NCBI RefSeq assembly: GCF_015624505.1
Contig: NZ_CP061379.1
Coordinates: 6,014,001-6,078,000, forward strand
DNA: 64,000 nucleotides
Source: Bradyrhizobium commune
GTDB taxonomy: Bacteria > Pseudomonadota > Alphaproteobacteria > Rhizobiales > Xanthobacteraceae
Reading direction: 5' to 3'
In this document: positions 8,135 through 15,992 of the stretch, piece after piece
Numbering within the stretch: position 1 is the first letter of the stretch
Layout of the letters: each line of letters begins with the position of its first letter
Notes under the pieces: model-generated
Databases searched by the model: none
What the model saw: only the letters and a program-made list of their open reading frames with translations
Told to the model about the DNA's origin: nothing
Made by a program: the position numbers and the translations under genes

Positions 8135-8239
8135 ATTACGGTGACAGTGCACAAAACTCTTCGTCCGGCGCTACCTAAATTGCCTTGCGCGGATCGGGCT
8201 GAGGCTGCAGCCGATAGATAAGTGCACTGTCACCGTAAT
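8135..8239. mobile_element. 105-bp element with 18-bp perfect terminal inverted repeats
   Basis: ATTACGGTGACAGTGCAC at 8135-8152 is repeated exactly, inverted, at 8222-8239. The 69 bases between contain no coding frame. It cuts off the SDR pseudogene, so it behaves like a MITE or an insertion-sequence remnant. A one-sided copy of the right arm, with one internal change plus its first base, occurs at 12240-12257. No target-site duplication is obvious. The transposase family cannot be named from this. Confidence 0.6.
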
Positions 8240-8366
8240 TCTTCGCTCGGCCAGCCTGTGCTACACATAGGAAGCGAAGCGAGCGAAGGCTGCCACGCCG
8301 GAGCCCAACGGGCGAAGGCGGGCTGTGCGGCCCGCGAGCTACGGCCAGGCAAGCCACCGCACCAGG
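8240..8366. repeat. Palindromic repeat-like segment beside the inverted-repeat element
   Basis: CTTCGCTCG at 8241-8249 is matched by CGAGCGAAG at 8280-8288, giving a 9-bp stem. The rest (GGCGAAGGCGGGCTG and similar) has the look of dispersed non-coding repeats in this group of genomes. It lies directly downstream of the stop of the binding-protein gene at 8367 and may serve as its terminator. Confidence 0.35.
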
Positions 8367-9602
8367 CTAGTTCGAAGACGGTGCAACCTGCCCGGCGTGG
8401 CCATCCAGAATCGGGCCGAACATCTGCCATTGCTCGCCCGTGAAGCGCATCATTTGCACCTGCTCGATCGGAAAGAAATCCGCCGGGGTCGTCTTGATGC
8501 GAATGCCTGGAATCAAGGTGTCGATCTCAAAGTCGAGATCGGCCACCACCTTCATGACATTGTCGCGGGTCAGGTTATCGCCGCAACGCTTTAGCACCTC
8601 GACAAGTGCGGTCGATGCGTTGAAGGCGATCATAGGACCGCTATCTGAGCGGTCTGCCCCGGGATAGTACTTGGCCATGAAGGCATGGAAGCGCCGCATG
8701 CCCGGGTGGCTCTCCCATTGCGGATCGGTGACGTTCATCTGAAAGCCGGCACTGAGAATACCCTTGGCGTTGTCGAGCCCGGCGGGTTTCAGGACTGCTG
8801 CAACGGACACCGATATGTTGGTCACGATATGGACGGGATGCCAATCGAGCTCAGCGAGCTTCTTGATCGCTTGCGCGGCAAATTTCGGCGTGGCGATGTC
8901 GAGGAAAATATCGGGATGGGCAGCCTTGATCGCAACGACCTGCGAGTCCACCGTTGGCGTGCTGGTTTCATACGGCGTACTGGCGACAACCAACCTGTCG
9001 TAGTTGTCTCGCAGCACGTCCTTCAATCCCAGAATATAGTCCCTTCCGAAATCGTCATTTTGGTAGAGCACGCCGATCTTGGCGTTGGGGTGATGCTCGA
9101 GAATATACGCTGCGTAGACGCGCGCTTCAGCGCGGTAGTTCGGCTGCAAGCCGATCGTCCAGGGAAAATGCTCAGGGTCGCCCCAGCGCGAGGCGCCGCT
9201 CAACACGAACAGCTGCGGCACGCGCATCGTGTTCATGTATTTCTGGATGGCAGCATTGGTCGCGGTGCCAACTGCGCCAAAAATCAGAAAAACTTCGTCG
9301 CTTTCAACCAGCCTGCGCGCCTGCTCCACGGTCTTCGGCGGACTGTAGGCATCATCGTCGGAGATGAAAGTGATCCTGCGGCCGTTGATGCCGCCATTGT
9401 CGTTGACCATGCGGAAATACGCCCCCATCGTCTTGCCAATGATACCGTAGGCGGATGCCGGACCGCTGTACGGCATGATGTTGCCGATCTTGATCTCGGT
9501 GTCGGTCACGCCGGGACCGTATTGCTTCTGGGCAGATGCGCCGCCTGCAAGCAGGGCGAGTGTCGCGGAAAGCATCACCAAATGTCGGGCTCTGACGGCC
9601 AT
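8367..9602 (-). CDS. Periplasmic ABC substrate-binding protein, Liv family
   Basis: 411 residues from ATG 9602; a very strong GGAGGAGGAGG tract lies just upstream, which argues against the ATG at 9623 that would precede that tract. The signal peptide ends AGGASAQ. Type I binding fold with IKIGNIMPYSGPASAYG, GGINGRRITFISDDDAYSPP and LYQNDDFGRDYILGLK. It is a paralogue of the binding protein at 50863: both share the YSGPASAY, DDAYSP and TPKFAAQAIKK segments. It starts 22 bases after the stop of the FAD oxidoreductase gene, so the two are probably cotranscribed. This suggests it imports the substrate of that oxidase, perhaps an aromatic acid (inference). No permease is nearby. Confidence 0.9.
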   Translation of the reverse strand: MAVRARHLVMLSATLALLAGGASAQKQYGPGVTDTEIKIGNIMPYSGPASAYGIIGKTMGAYFRMVNDNGGINGRRITFISDDDAYSPPKTVEQARRLVESDEVFLIFGAVGTATNAAIQKYMNTMRVPQLFVLSGASRWGDPEHFPWTIGLQPNYRAEARVYAAYILEHHPNAKIGVLYQNDDFGRDYILGLKDVLRDNYDRLVVASTPYETSTPTVDSQVVAIKAAHPDIFLDIATPKFAAQAIKKLAELDWHPVHIVTNISVSVAAVLKPAGLDNAKGILSAGFQMNVTDPQWESHPGMRRFHAFMAKYYPGADRSDSGPMIAFNASTALVEVLKRCGDNLTRDNVMKVVADLDFEIDTLIPGIRIKTTPADFFPIEQVQMMRFTGEQWQMFGPILDGHAGQVAPSSN

Positions 9603-9623
9603 CGCACCTCCTCCTCCTGCCAA

Positions 9624-10976
9624 TTACCCAACAACGGATGCAGCCATCATCGCCGTTACCCGACTGACGATCTGCGGGTCGCGCAGAGAGCTTGACCGCT
9701 TCACGAGATGGGTCACTTCGAGCATGATCCGATGCACCGTTGCGTCCTCCGCCGCGAGGCGCTGCAGCGCGGCGTTGAAGTTCAAGCGCTGGCAAAAATC
9801 ATCCGGGCGTTGCCCACGCGTGTTCTCAAAAATGAAGTCGCCCTCCGCCACCGCCCACGGCGCGGCCAGCAAATCCTGAATCTCCGCAAAGAAAGACCGC
9901 GCCAGTCCCTTGAGCGGATCAGCTTCGAAAGCCCGCGCTTCGATCAGCCGTTTCAAGACGCGTGTTTCCTGTGCTGCCACACTCATTCCCTGGCCAAACG
10001 CCGGATTGAATCGGCAGATCACGTCGCCGAGCGGCAGCAGATGGTCTGGAAAACGGTCAAGCTCCTCAAAGCGTCGGCGAATGCTGCAGGGAAAGCCGAA
10101 CCGGTAAATGGGTCCGACAGGGACAGTACCCTCGATCGCATCGTGAATACTGTGCGTTCGCAACGTCCGGGCAAACGCGACAAAGTCTGCAACGCTCTCC
10201 GGCATCACTTCCCCATGCATGCCGGTTAAATTGACTTGCCAGCAATTGTTCTCGACTGGCACGAGCAACCCGCCGCGGCCGCTTTGGGCAGAAGGCCGAT
10301 GGATTACGGCGCGCCAGTCACGTGGCGCGGCAGGCGGAATCTCGAACATCGCGGTTGCGTAGCGCAGGTCGATGCCGATCTCCGTCTCTTGCGGTCTTGG
10401 CAAGGCCATCCTGTCCAGCAATTCGAGGGTCAATGCGCCGCGCGACGATGCGTCGACGATGAAGTCGGCCGCGAGTTCGTTGATCCCTCCGCTCGCTTCG
10501 TCGTAGCGAACTCCGGTCACCGCGGCATGGTCAGCCGATTCCAGCAATTGAGTGGCGCGGCAGCGCGATTTCAGGACAATATTGCCTTGCTGTTCGACGA
10601 GGCGCCTCGCGACAAATTCCACGAGTGGCCGCGTCATGCACAAAAAATCGAAGCCAAGATCGCGCCGCGGAAACGGATCGAAGCCGGGCATTTCGAGCAG
10701 GGATTGAGAGCCGACCCGCACGCGAACGGCCCCGGCGTGCTCAAGCTCCGTTTCGAAATCCGGGAAGAGTTCGACCAAGGCGTCGAGGCCGCCTCTGAGC
10801 AAAACGTGAATTTGTCGCGCCTGGGGCGTGCCGCTGCGCGCGATCGGCTCGGAGGGCAGATCGTCACGCTCGAGCACGGTGACGATTTCGAAGGACGACG
10901 ACAACGCTTTCGCCGCGGCGAGCCCGCCAATGCCGGCACCGACCACGATCGCGTGCCGGCCGAGTAATCCTGGCAT
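9624..10976 (-). CDS. FAD-dependent oxidoreductase / monooxygenase-like
   Basis: 450 residues from ATG 10976, preceded by GGGGAACGG; the open frame continues upstream to 11120 but the extra 48 residues are not family-like. Residues 7-22 form the FAD-binding GxGxxG (AIVVGAGIGGLAAAKAL), followed by an acidic residue at the end of strand two (VLERDD). The second FAD motif is LPLGDVICRFNPAFGQGM near residue 340, typical of group A flavin monooxygenases. It is probably a hydroxylase or dehydrogenase of a hydrophobic or aromatic compound. It leads a two-gene unit with the binding protein at 8367 and is divergent from an AraC regulator at 11132, likely its activator. The C-terminal 80 residues are unassigned. 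Confidence 0.82.
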   Translation of the reverse strand: MPGLLGRHAIVVGAGIGGLAAAKALSSSFEIVTVLERDDLPSEPIARSGTPQARQIHVLLRGGLDALVELFPDFETELEHAGAVRVRVGSQSLLEMPGFDPFPRRDLGFDFLCMTRPLVEFVARRLVEQQGNIVLKSRCRATQLLESADHAAVTGVRYDEASGGINELAADFIVDASSRGALTLELLDRMALPRPQETEIGIDLRYATAMFEIPPAAPRDWRAVIHRPSAQSGRGGLLVPVENNCWQVNLTGMHGEVMPESVADFVAFARTLRTHSIHDAIEGTVPVGPIYRFGFPCSIRRRFEELDRFPDHLLPLGDVICRFNPAFGQGMSVAAQETRVLKRLIEARAFEADPLKGLARSFFAEIQDLLAAPWAVAEGDFIFENTRGQRPDDFCQRLNFNAALQRLAAEDATVHRIMLEVTHLVKRSSSLRDPQIVSRVTAMMAASVVG

Positions 10977-11131
10977 ACCCGTTCCCCGCCAAAGAGCGTT
11001 CGTCGGCAATTGACCTAGACCAGGATCGTCGAGCGGTCTTGGACCCGAGGGAACAATGGCTTGGACTAAAGTGCCCCGTCTGGTAGATTTCTGCCGAGCG
11101 GTCCGTGTCGGCCTTTGCAACAGGATGGCTG

Positions 11132-12100
11132 ATGGTAACGTCGACGCCCGGCTACACTGTCGTTCGGTTCTCGAGTTGCGCCTTGCCGGAAGACGGACGG
11201 GGCCAAGCGCTCGAAGAACTGCATGAGCGCGGCCTGCTGCCGACCAGGTTCATGCGCTACGGCAACGCTGCGCCGCGGGTTGATGTTGTCAACCGCACCA
11301 TGCCCGGACTCCGCATTCTGACGGCGAGCTACGCGAGCGTCCGCCGCGAGGGCGGGCGGCAAGGAGGCGATCTCCTCTACCTCTGCATGACCCTGAACGG
11401 GACGACCATGGGGAGCCGGCGCGGGCGCGAGATGGTCCTCAGTGACGGGGACGCCGTGCTGTTGACCAACGAGGCGGCCGCATGGACCATGACCTCCGCC
11501 TCATCCGTCAGGATCGCTGGAATATGCGTGCCCCGATCGGCCATCGCGCCGCTTGTTCCCAAGCTCGAAAACGTAACGATGCGACAGATCACGAAGGATA
11601 CAGGCGAGCTGAGACTCCTGAGAAAATATCTCGACGTCGTTGCCGATGATGAGGCCTTGGCCGCGCCCGCCTCGCAGCGTCTCATCACCGGCCATTTCTA
11701 CGATCTCGTCGCATTGGTGCTTGGGGCCAATGGCGACGCCAAGGCGCTTGCTGCGGACAGAACGACGGGCGCGGTCCGCCTGGCCGCGATCAAAGCCGAT
11801 ATCGTCGCCAATCTCAATGACGGCAATCTGAATGCGACGATGGTCGCGACCCGCAATCGCATGACGGTGCGCTACCTGCACAAACTGTTCGAGAGCGAGG
11901 GCATCACCTACTCGGAGTTCGTGGTCCGCGAGCGTCTGGCGCGGGCCTATCAAAATTTAAGAAACCCTCTTCATTCGCAGCGCGCAATCGGCACAATCGC
12001 CTTCGATCTTGGGTTCAACGACCTGTCGTACTTCAACAGGGCGTTTCGCCGGCGTTACAATGCGACCCCGTCCGACGTTAGGGAACGGCGCGGAGAATGA
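11132..12100 (+). CDS. AraC family transcriptional regulator
   Basis: 322 residues from ATG 11132 (AGGA 6 bases upstream); a GTG at 11105 in the same frame is the alternative. The N-terminal 200 residues resemble the AraC_binding_2 sensor (GGDLLYLCMTLNG, LSDGDAVLL). The C-terminal 100 residues carry the paired helix-turn-helix: LNATMVATRNRMTVRYLHKLF and IGTIAFDLGFNDLSYFNRAFRRRY, with the conserved F-G-F-x-D-x-S-x-F pattern. Members of this type usually activate catabolic operons in response to an acid or a related effector. Divergence from the FAD oxidoreductase/binding-protein pair makes that pair the likely target. Confidence 0.9.
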   Translation: MVTSTPGYTVVRFSSCALPEDGRGQALEELHERGLLPTRFMRYGNAAPRVDVVNRTMPGLRILTASYASVRREGGRQGGDLLYLCMTLNGTTMGSRRGREMVLSDGDAVLLTNEAAAWTMTSASSVRIAGICVPRSAIAPLVPKLENVTMRQITKDTGELRLLRKYLDVVADDEALAAPASQRLITGHFYDLVALVLGANGDAKALAADRTTGAVRLAAIKADIVANLNDGNLNATMVATRNRMTVRYLHKLFESEGITYSEFVVRERLARAYQNLRNPLHSQRAIGTIAFDLGFNDLSYFNRAFRRRYNATPSDVRERRGE

Positions 12101-12463
12101 TGTCGCATTTGGTCCTGCAGAAATCCCACAGAAATCCTGTGAACAAACACGCGCAAAAATGGACAAACGAGCACGAGGAGTTGCGCCAGCGCACTTAATT
12201 GCCCTGACCGTTTTCGCGGGTTCGAAGCTCGTTAATTGAATGCACTGTCAGCGTAATGCGAGTGCCTTCACTTTCAAACCAACGCCAGCCGCAATGACCC
12301 TCCAACCGTGCGCGCGGCGCGTTGAACGTTGCCGTCCTTTGACTCGCGCAAGCGCCCATCTGACTGCGCGACGTCCTCTTGCCTCAGGGCGCGCGACATC
12401 CGCAAAGTCGGGCAGATCTTGCGCACTGACCTCGTGCGGGACGTTACTGCCCCACAACCGCCA
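12101..12463. other. Intergenic scar with repeat copies
   Basis: No gene is seen. 12240-12257 is a near copy of the 18-base terminal repeat of the element at 8135-8239, in the orientation of its right arm. 12281-12375 is one copy of a 95-base direct repeat whose partner lies at 13609-13703. The stretch follows the AraC stop and precedes the end of the hydrolase gene. It looks like a junction left by insertions or duplications. Confidence 0.55.
12281..12375. repeat. 95-bp direct repeat, copy 1
   Basis: This block matches 13609-13703 without gaps at 86 of 95 positions, in the same orientation. The centre, from 12308 to 12340, is identical in both copies. The two copies bracket the epoxide hydrolase-like gene. 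Confidence 0.8.
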
Positions 12464-13510
12464 TCAGAGATTTTTGCCGTGGAGCCAGGTGCGGATGGCC
12501 TGGATGAGTTCGGCCTTGCGTTCCAGCGGCAGCCAATGTCCGGAGGGCATGCTCGTCACGATCAGGTCTGCGCAGGCCGCGCGCATCGGGTCGCCCTGGC
12601 GATTTCCGGTGATGCTGCAGATCTGGTCGAAGTCGCCGTTGACGAACAGCACCGGCTGCGACAGGCGGCCGCCATTGGCGGCCTTGCGCGCATAGGCGAT
12701 GTTGGCGTCGTCGTTCAGGTACCACGCGCAGGAGGGGCGGAAGCCGTGGGCCTCGAATGCCTGCACCAGCACGTCGAAGTCCGCCGGCGGCCAGAGAGCC
12801 GGATCAGGCTGGATCGGCGGGGCGCGGTGCGCGGCGCCGAAGCGCCCGCCATTGCGCGTGACCATCGCATTCGGCGAAACCTTGCCGATACCGGCGGGAT
12901 TGCCTGGCCGAAAGATCGACGCCAGCGATGCTGCCAGGTCCGCATCGAGATCGGCGACCGCCGCCTCGAAGTGCGTCGTGTAGTAGCGGTAGTAGTCCCA
13001 TTGGCCGTCCGGATATTGATCAGCCGGATAAATCGTTCGGTCGACCAGCGGGACGATCGTGCGCAGCGCGTGCCCGTCGGGTTGATACGCGAGCGAGGTC
13101 AGCACGATGCCACGGCTGCGCTCCGGCTGATGCGCGACCAATTCACCGACCACGACACAGCCCCAGTCGTGGCCAACCCAGATCGCAGGCTTGCCGCCAA
13201 GGTGGTCATGGAGTTCCGCCATGTCTGCCACGACCTCCTCGATGGCATAGGCGTCGTTCGCTTCAGGCACGGAAGAGCCGCCGTAGCCGCGCAGATCGGG
13301 AGCGACGCAGTGCCAACCATCGGCGGCGAAGGCCTCCATCTGGGCGCGCCACATCAAACTGAGGGTGGGCCAGCCATGGACGAAGATCATCAACGGTCCG
13401 TCGGCCGGCCCGCACGCGATGTAGTGCGTTGAGTGACGAGGCGTCGTGAAAGTGCGCGAAACCAGCGCGGAGGATGGCGTTTGCAGTGCTGCGCCCGATG
13501 AGATCGACAT
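12464..13510 (-). CDS. Alpha/beta hydrolase, epoxide hydrolase-like
   Basis: 348 residues, normal length for soluble epoxide hydrolases. HGWP at residues 45-48 is the oxyanion-hole motif. The nucleophile is Asp115 in VGHDWG, which separates it from serine esterases. Asp293 or Asp295 (NGDFDQIC) and His325 (SGHW) complete the triad. The cap domain contains DYYRYYTTHF, whose tyrosines could activate an epoxide as in this family, although haloalkane dehalogenase activity is not excluded. The gene is divergent from the SDR at 13804, so the pair may act on the same compound, hydrolysing an epoxide or ester and oxidising the alcohol (inference). It is bracketed by the 95-bp direct repeats. Confidence 0.85.
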   Translation of the reverse strand: MSISSGAALQTPSSALVSRTFTTPRHSTHYIACGPADGPLMIFVHGWPTLSLMWRAQMEAFAADGWHCVAPDLRGYGGSSVPEANDAYAIEEVVADMAELHDHLGGKPAIWVGHDWGCVVVGELVAHQPERSRGIVLTSLAYQPDGHALRTIVPLVDRTIYPADQYPDGQWDYYRYYTTHFEAAVADLDADLAASLASIFRPGNPAGIGKVSPNAMVTRNGGRFGAAHRAPPIQPDPALWPPADFDVLVQAFEAHGFRPSCAWYLNDDANIAYARKAANGGRLSQPVLFVNGDFDQICSITGNRQGDPMRAACADLIVTSMPSGHWLPLERKAELIQAIRTWLHGKNL

Positions 13511-13608
13511 GCTTCAACATTCCGTTTGAGTTCAGACCGGCTACCCCAACATCGGAAGTCTCCGCGCCGGATCAACCCCGCCGGCCTGTGACTTCAAATA
13601 CGGCGCGT

Positions 13609-13703
13609 AACGCCGGTCGCAATGACCGTCCGACCGTGCGCGCGGCGCGTTGAACGTTGCCGTCCTTTGGGTCGCGCAAGCGCCGATCTGACCGCGCGAG
13701 GTC
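13609..13703. repeat. 95-bp direct repeat, copy 2, upstream of the SDR gene
   Basis: Partner of 12281-12375. This copy lies between the divergent hydrolase and SDR genes and may contain the original promoter or operator of this pair, the other copy being a duplicated remnant. Nine substitutions separate the copies. Confidence 0.8.
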
Positions 13704-13803
13704 TTCATGGGCTGGGCCAGGATGTTCTGCCGGTACTCTTGCGCGTGCCCCGGAAGTTCCCATCTGTCTGGCCAGTCTAACCACCCAAGTCAGGACATCC
13801 TTC

Positions 13804-14550
13804 ATGGCCAAGCTCGACGGCAAGATCGCTCTCATCAGCGGAGGCACCACCGGCATCGGTGCCGAGACCGCCAAACTCTTTCAATCCCAAGGCGCAACGG
13901 TCGTCGTCACCGGCTCCAGCGAGCGCTCGGTGGAGGCCGCCAAAGCGGCGCTGCCGGGGATCGAGGTGCTGCTCTCGGACGCCGGCAACGTGGCCGCCAC
14001 GAAAGCGCTGGTCGACCAGGTCAAGGCCAGGCACGGCCGCATCGACGTCCTGTTCGTCAACGCCGGCATCGCCAGGTTCGCGCCGATCGCAGACGTCGAT
14101 GAGGCTCTTTACGACAGCCAGTTCAACATCAATGTGAAGGGCGCGTTCTTCCTGATCAAGCATGCCATTCCGATCATTCCGGACGGCGGCGCGATCATTC
14201 TGACGGCTTCGGTGGCGGGTGCGAACGGCGGCCTGGGCGGCGCCAGTGTCTACGGCTCGACCAAGGCGGCGCTGCGTTCATTCGGCCGCACGATCGCCAA
14301 GGAGCTGACGCCGCGCGGCATCCGGGTCAACACCATCAGCCCGGGTCCGATCATCACCCCGATCCTCGACAAAGGCGGCCTCACCCCTGCCCAGAAGGAT
14401 AACTTCATCGAGGGCGCCAAGACGCGCATCCCGCTTGGCCGCACCGGTACGGTCGCCGAAGTGGCGGCGGCCGCCCTCTACCTTGCTGCCGACGCCACCT
14501 ACACCACCGGCGCCGAACTGTTCATCGATGGCGGCTTGATCGACCTATAG
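13804..14550 (+). CDS. Short-chain dehydrogenase/reductase
   Basis: 248 residues from ATG 13804 (AGGA upstream), the standard length for classical SDR enzymes; the longer upstream frame runs through the direct repeat and is not coding. Motifs in order: KIALISGGTTGIGAE (TGxxxGIG at residue 12), LFVNAGIA (NAG), the catalytic Ser in LTASVAG, and Tyr and Lys in VYGSTKAALRSF. The end, GAELFIDGGLIDL, matches the family's VDGG terminus. It should act as an NAD(P)-dependent alcohol/ketone dehydrogenase in the cytoplasm. Divergent to the epoxide hydrolase-like gene. Substrate not known. Confidence 0.93.
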   Translation: MAKLDGKIALISGGTTGIGAETAKLFQSQGATVVVTGSSERSVEAAKAALPGIEVLLSDAGNVAATKALVDQVKARHGRIDVLFVNAGIARFAPIADVDEALYDSQFNINVKGAFFLIKHAIPIIPDGGAIILTASVAGANGGLGGASVYGSTKAALRSFGRTIAKELTPRGIRVNTISPGPIITPILDKGGLTPAQKDNFIEGAKTRIPLGRTGTVAEVAAAALYLAADATYTTGAELFIDGGLIDL

Positions 14551-14612
14551 GTGCTTGCGAAGGTGCGATGTGGCGCTCGCGCCGGACACCGCGAGGGATC
14601 ATGATCGCACCG

Positions 14613-14717
14613 CTAAAGCGCGATGAGATCGGGATGAATCGTCATCGCGCTTTAGGTTGTTGTTTGAGCATGATCCTTTCGGAAAACCGCTGCGCACTTT
14701 TCCGGATCATGCTTTAG
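14613..14717. repeat. Dispersed intergenic repeat, family A copy 1
   Basis: The block begins CTAAAGCGCGATGAGAT and ends GGATCATGCTTTAG. It contains two hairpins: AAAGCGCGATGA with TCATCGCGCTTT, and GCATGATCC with GGATCATGC. A second copy lies at 28699-28804. It sits between the ends of two convergent genes and may also end transcription. Confidence 0.8.
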
Positions 14718-14801
14718 CGGCAGGAGGATTTCACGATCGAGCCAGGTGAGCGCTATCGTGGCGAGGCGAGCGAACCTTCGCCGAAAGGGCCTGCTCCGGT
14801 T

Positions 14802-15734
14802 CTACCGGTCTCGCAGGCGGGCGCGATACGCGCTCGGCGTCATGCCATGATGACGCTTGAACGTGTTGGTCAGGGTCGAGAGGTTGCGGAAACCGGCGGC
14901 CAGCGCAATTTCTGCAATCGAGAGATCATCTTGCCGCAAGGCTTCTCTGGCCCGCAACAGCCGGCGCTCGACCAGGTAGCCGTACGGCGTCCGCTGCGTC
15001 GCAGCCCGAAAGGCGCGGATGAAATGATTGGTGGACAATCCAGTCAGGGCCGCAAGGTCGGCGAGGCCGATCTCCGAGGTGAGATTGGCCTCGATATAGT
15101 CGAGCACGATGCGTAGCCGGCGCGGACTGAGCGGATGCGGTGCACCGAGATTCTCCGTTGCCCGACGGCTGCGAAGCATCGCGTTCGAATGCCAATGGAC
15201 CAGGTGGCGAATGAGCAACTGCTGCGTTTGATCGAGCAGCAGCGAGTGCGCCTGATTGTCGATGCCCCCGTAGAGCTCGAATTCGGCGACGAGCATCGCA
15301 AAGTAACCTTGCAGCCACGGGTCCCGCATGGCGAACAGCGGATCGATATCGACCATGGTTGTGCCGGTGAGATTCTGCTGGGCGTAGCCGTTGATCAGAT
15401 CCTGATCGAGATAGAGATGCAGCATCTCGAACACGCCGTTTCGCACGCTCTCCAGTTCCAGATCGTGAGGACGGAACGTGACGGAGCCGTGTTGCGACCC
15501 TGTCCCCTGGCATACGCCCTTGATGAACATCGACACGGAGGTCGAACCGCCGATGTGGTACATCAGGACGTTCTGGCCGAGCTTGCGCAGTCCTGTCCGG
15601 GTCGCGGGCCGGCGCCACTTCGCGGCGATCATATGCCCATCCGCATCGGTCACGGCATAGTCCGGACCGGTGCCGGCGTTCGTGCCGAGATAGGCATCAA
15701 AGGCTGATTTTGGTTCGGGTCCCTGATCGCCCAT
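14802..15734 (-). CDS. AraC family transcriptional regulator
   Basis: 310 residues from ATG 15734, with GGAGG 9 bases upstream; the frame is open to 15815 but the extra sequence is arginine-rich and lacks a site. The N-terminal part has GLRKLGQNVLMYHIGG and SVTFRPHDLELESV, typical of cupin-like AraC sensors. The C-terminal domain has two HTH units: IGLADLAALTGLSTNHFIRAF and SIAEIALAAGFRNLSTLTNTFKRHHGMTPSAYR. It is encoded just downstream, on the same strand, of the tannase-family esterase, separated by a repeat at 15887-15992; whether it controls that gene is unknown. Confidence 0.9.
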   Translation of the reverse strand: MGDQGPEPKSAFDAYLGTNAGTGPDYAVTDADGHMIAAKWRRPATRTGLRKLGQNVLMYHIGGSTSVSMFIKGVCQGTGSQHGSVTFRPHDLELESVRNGVFEMLHLYLDQDLINGYAQQNLTGTTMVDIDPLFAMRDPWLQGYFAMLVAEFELYGGIDNQAHSLLLDQTQQLLIRHLVHWHSNAMLRSRRATENLGAPHPLSPRRLRIVLDYIEANLTSEIGLADLAALTGLSTNHFIRAFRAATQRTPYGYLVERRLLRAREALRQDDLSIAEIALAAGFRNLSTLTNTFKRHHGMTPSAYRARLRDR

Positions 15735-15886
15735 AGGGTTTGTCCTCCACAGCACGCGCGGTCTTGCTGCGTCTGCGCCGCGCCTCCTTGGGACGGTCGC
15801 ACAAGCGGCAATCACGCGACGTCTGGAGCGCGTGAGGTTTGGCCCACGCGCCCCTTGCTCGAGGTCAGCCTAACGCAGGCGGAGTT

Positions 15887-15992
15887 CTAGAGCCTTTCCC
15901 GTTCCGATGGAATCGGAACGGGGCTCTAGATTCTTGTTTTGACGCGTTTTCTTGACGCGAACCGGTATCCACTTCGCTCGAAAACGCTCTAG
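15887..15992. repeat. Dispersed intergenic repeat, family B
   Basis: The unit starts CTAGAGCC and ends AACGCTCTAG. It contains a strong hairpin, CCGTTCCGAT and ATCGGAACGG around GGA, at 15898-15920 approximately. The type is familiar from Bradyrhizobium intergenic regions. It overlaps the last codons of the esterase at 15989 and could terminate that gene. Confidence 0.75.
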
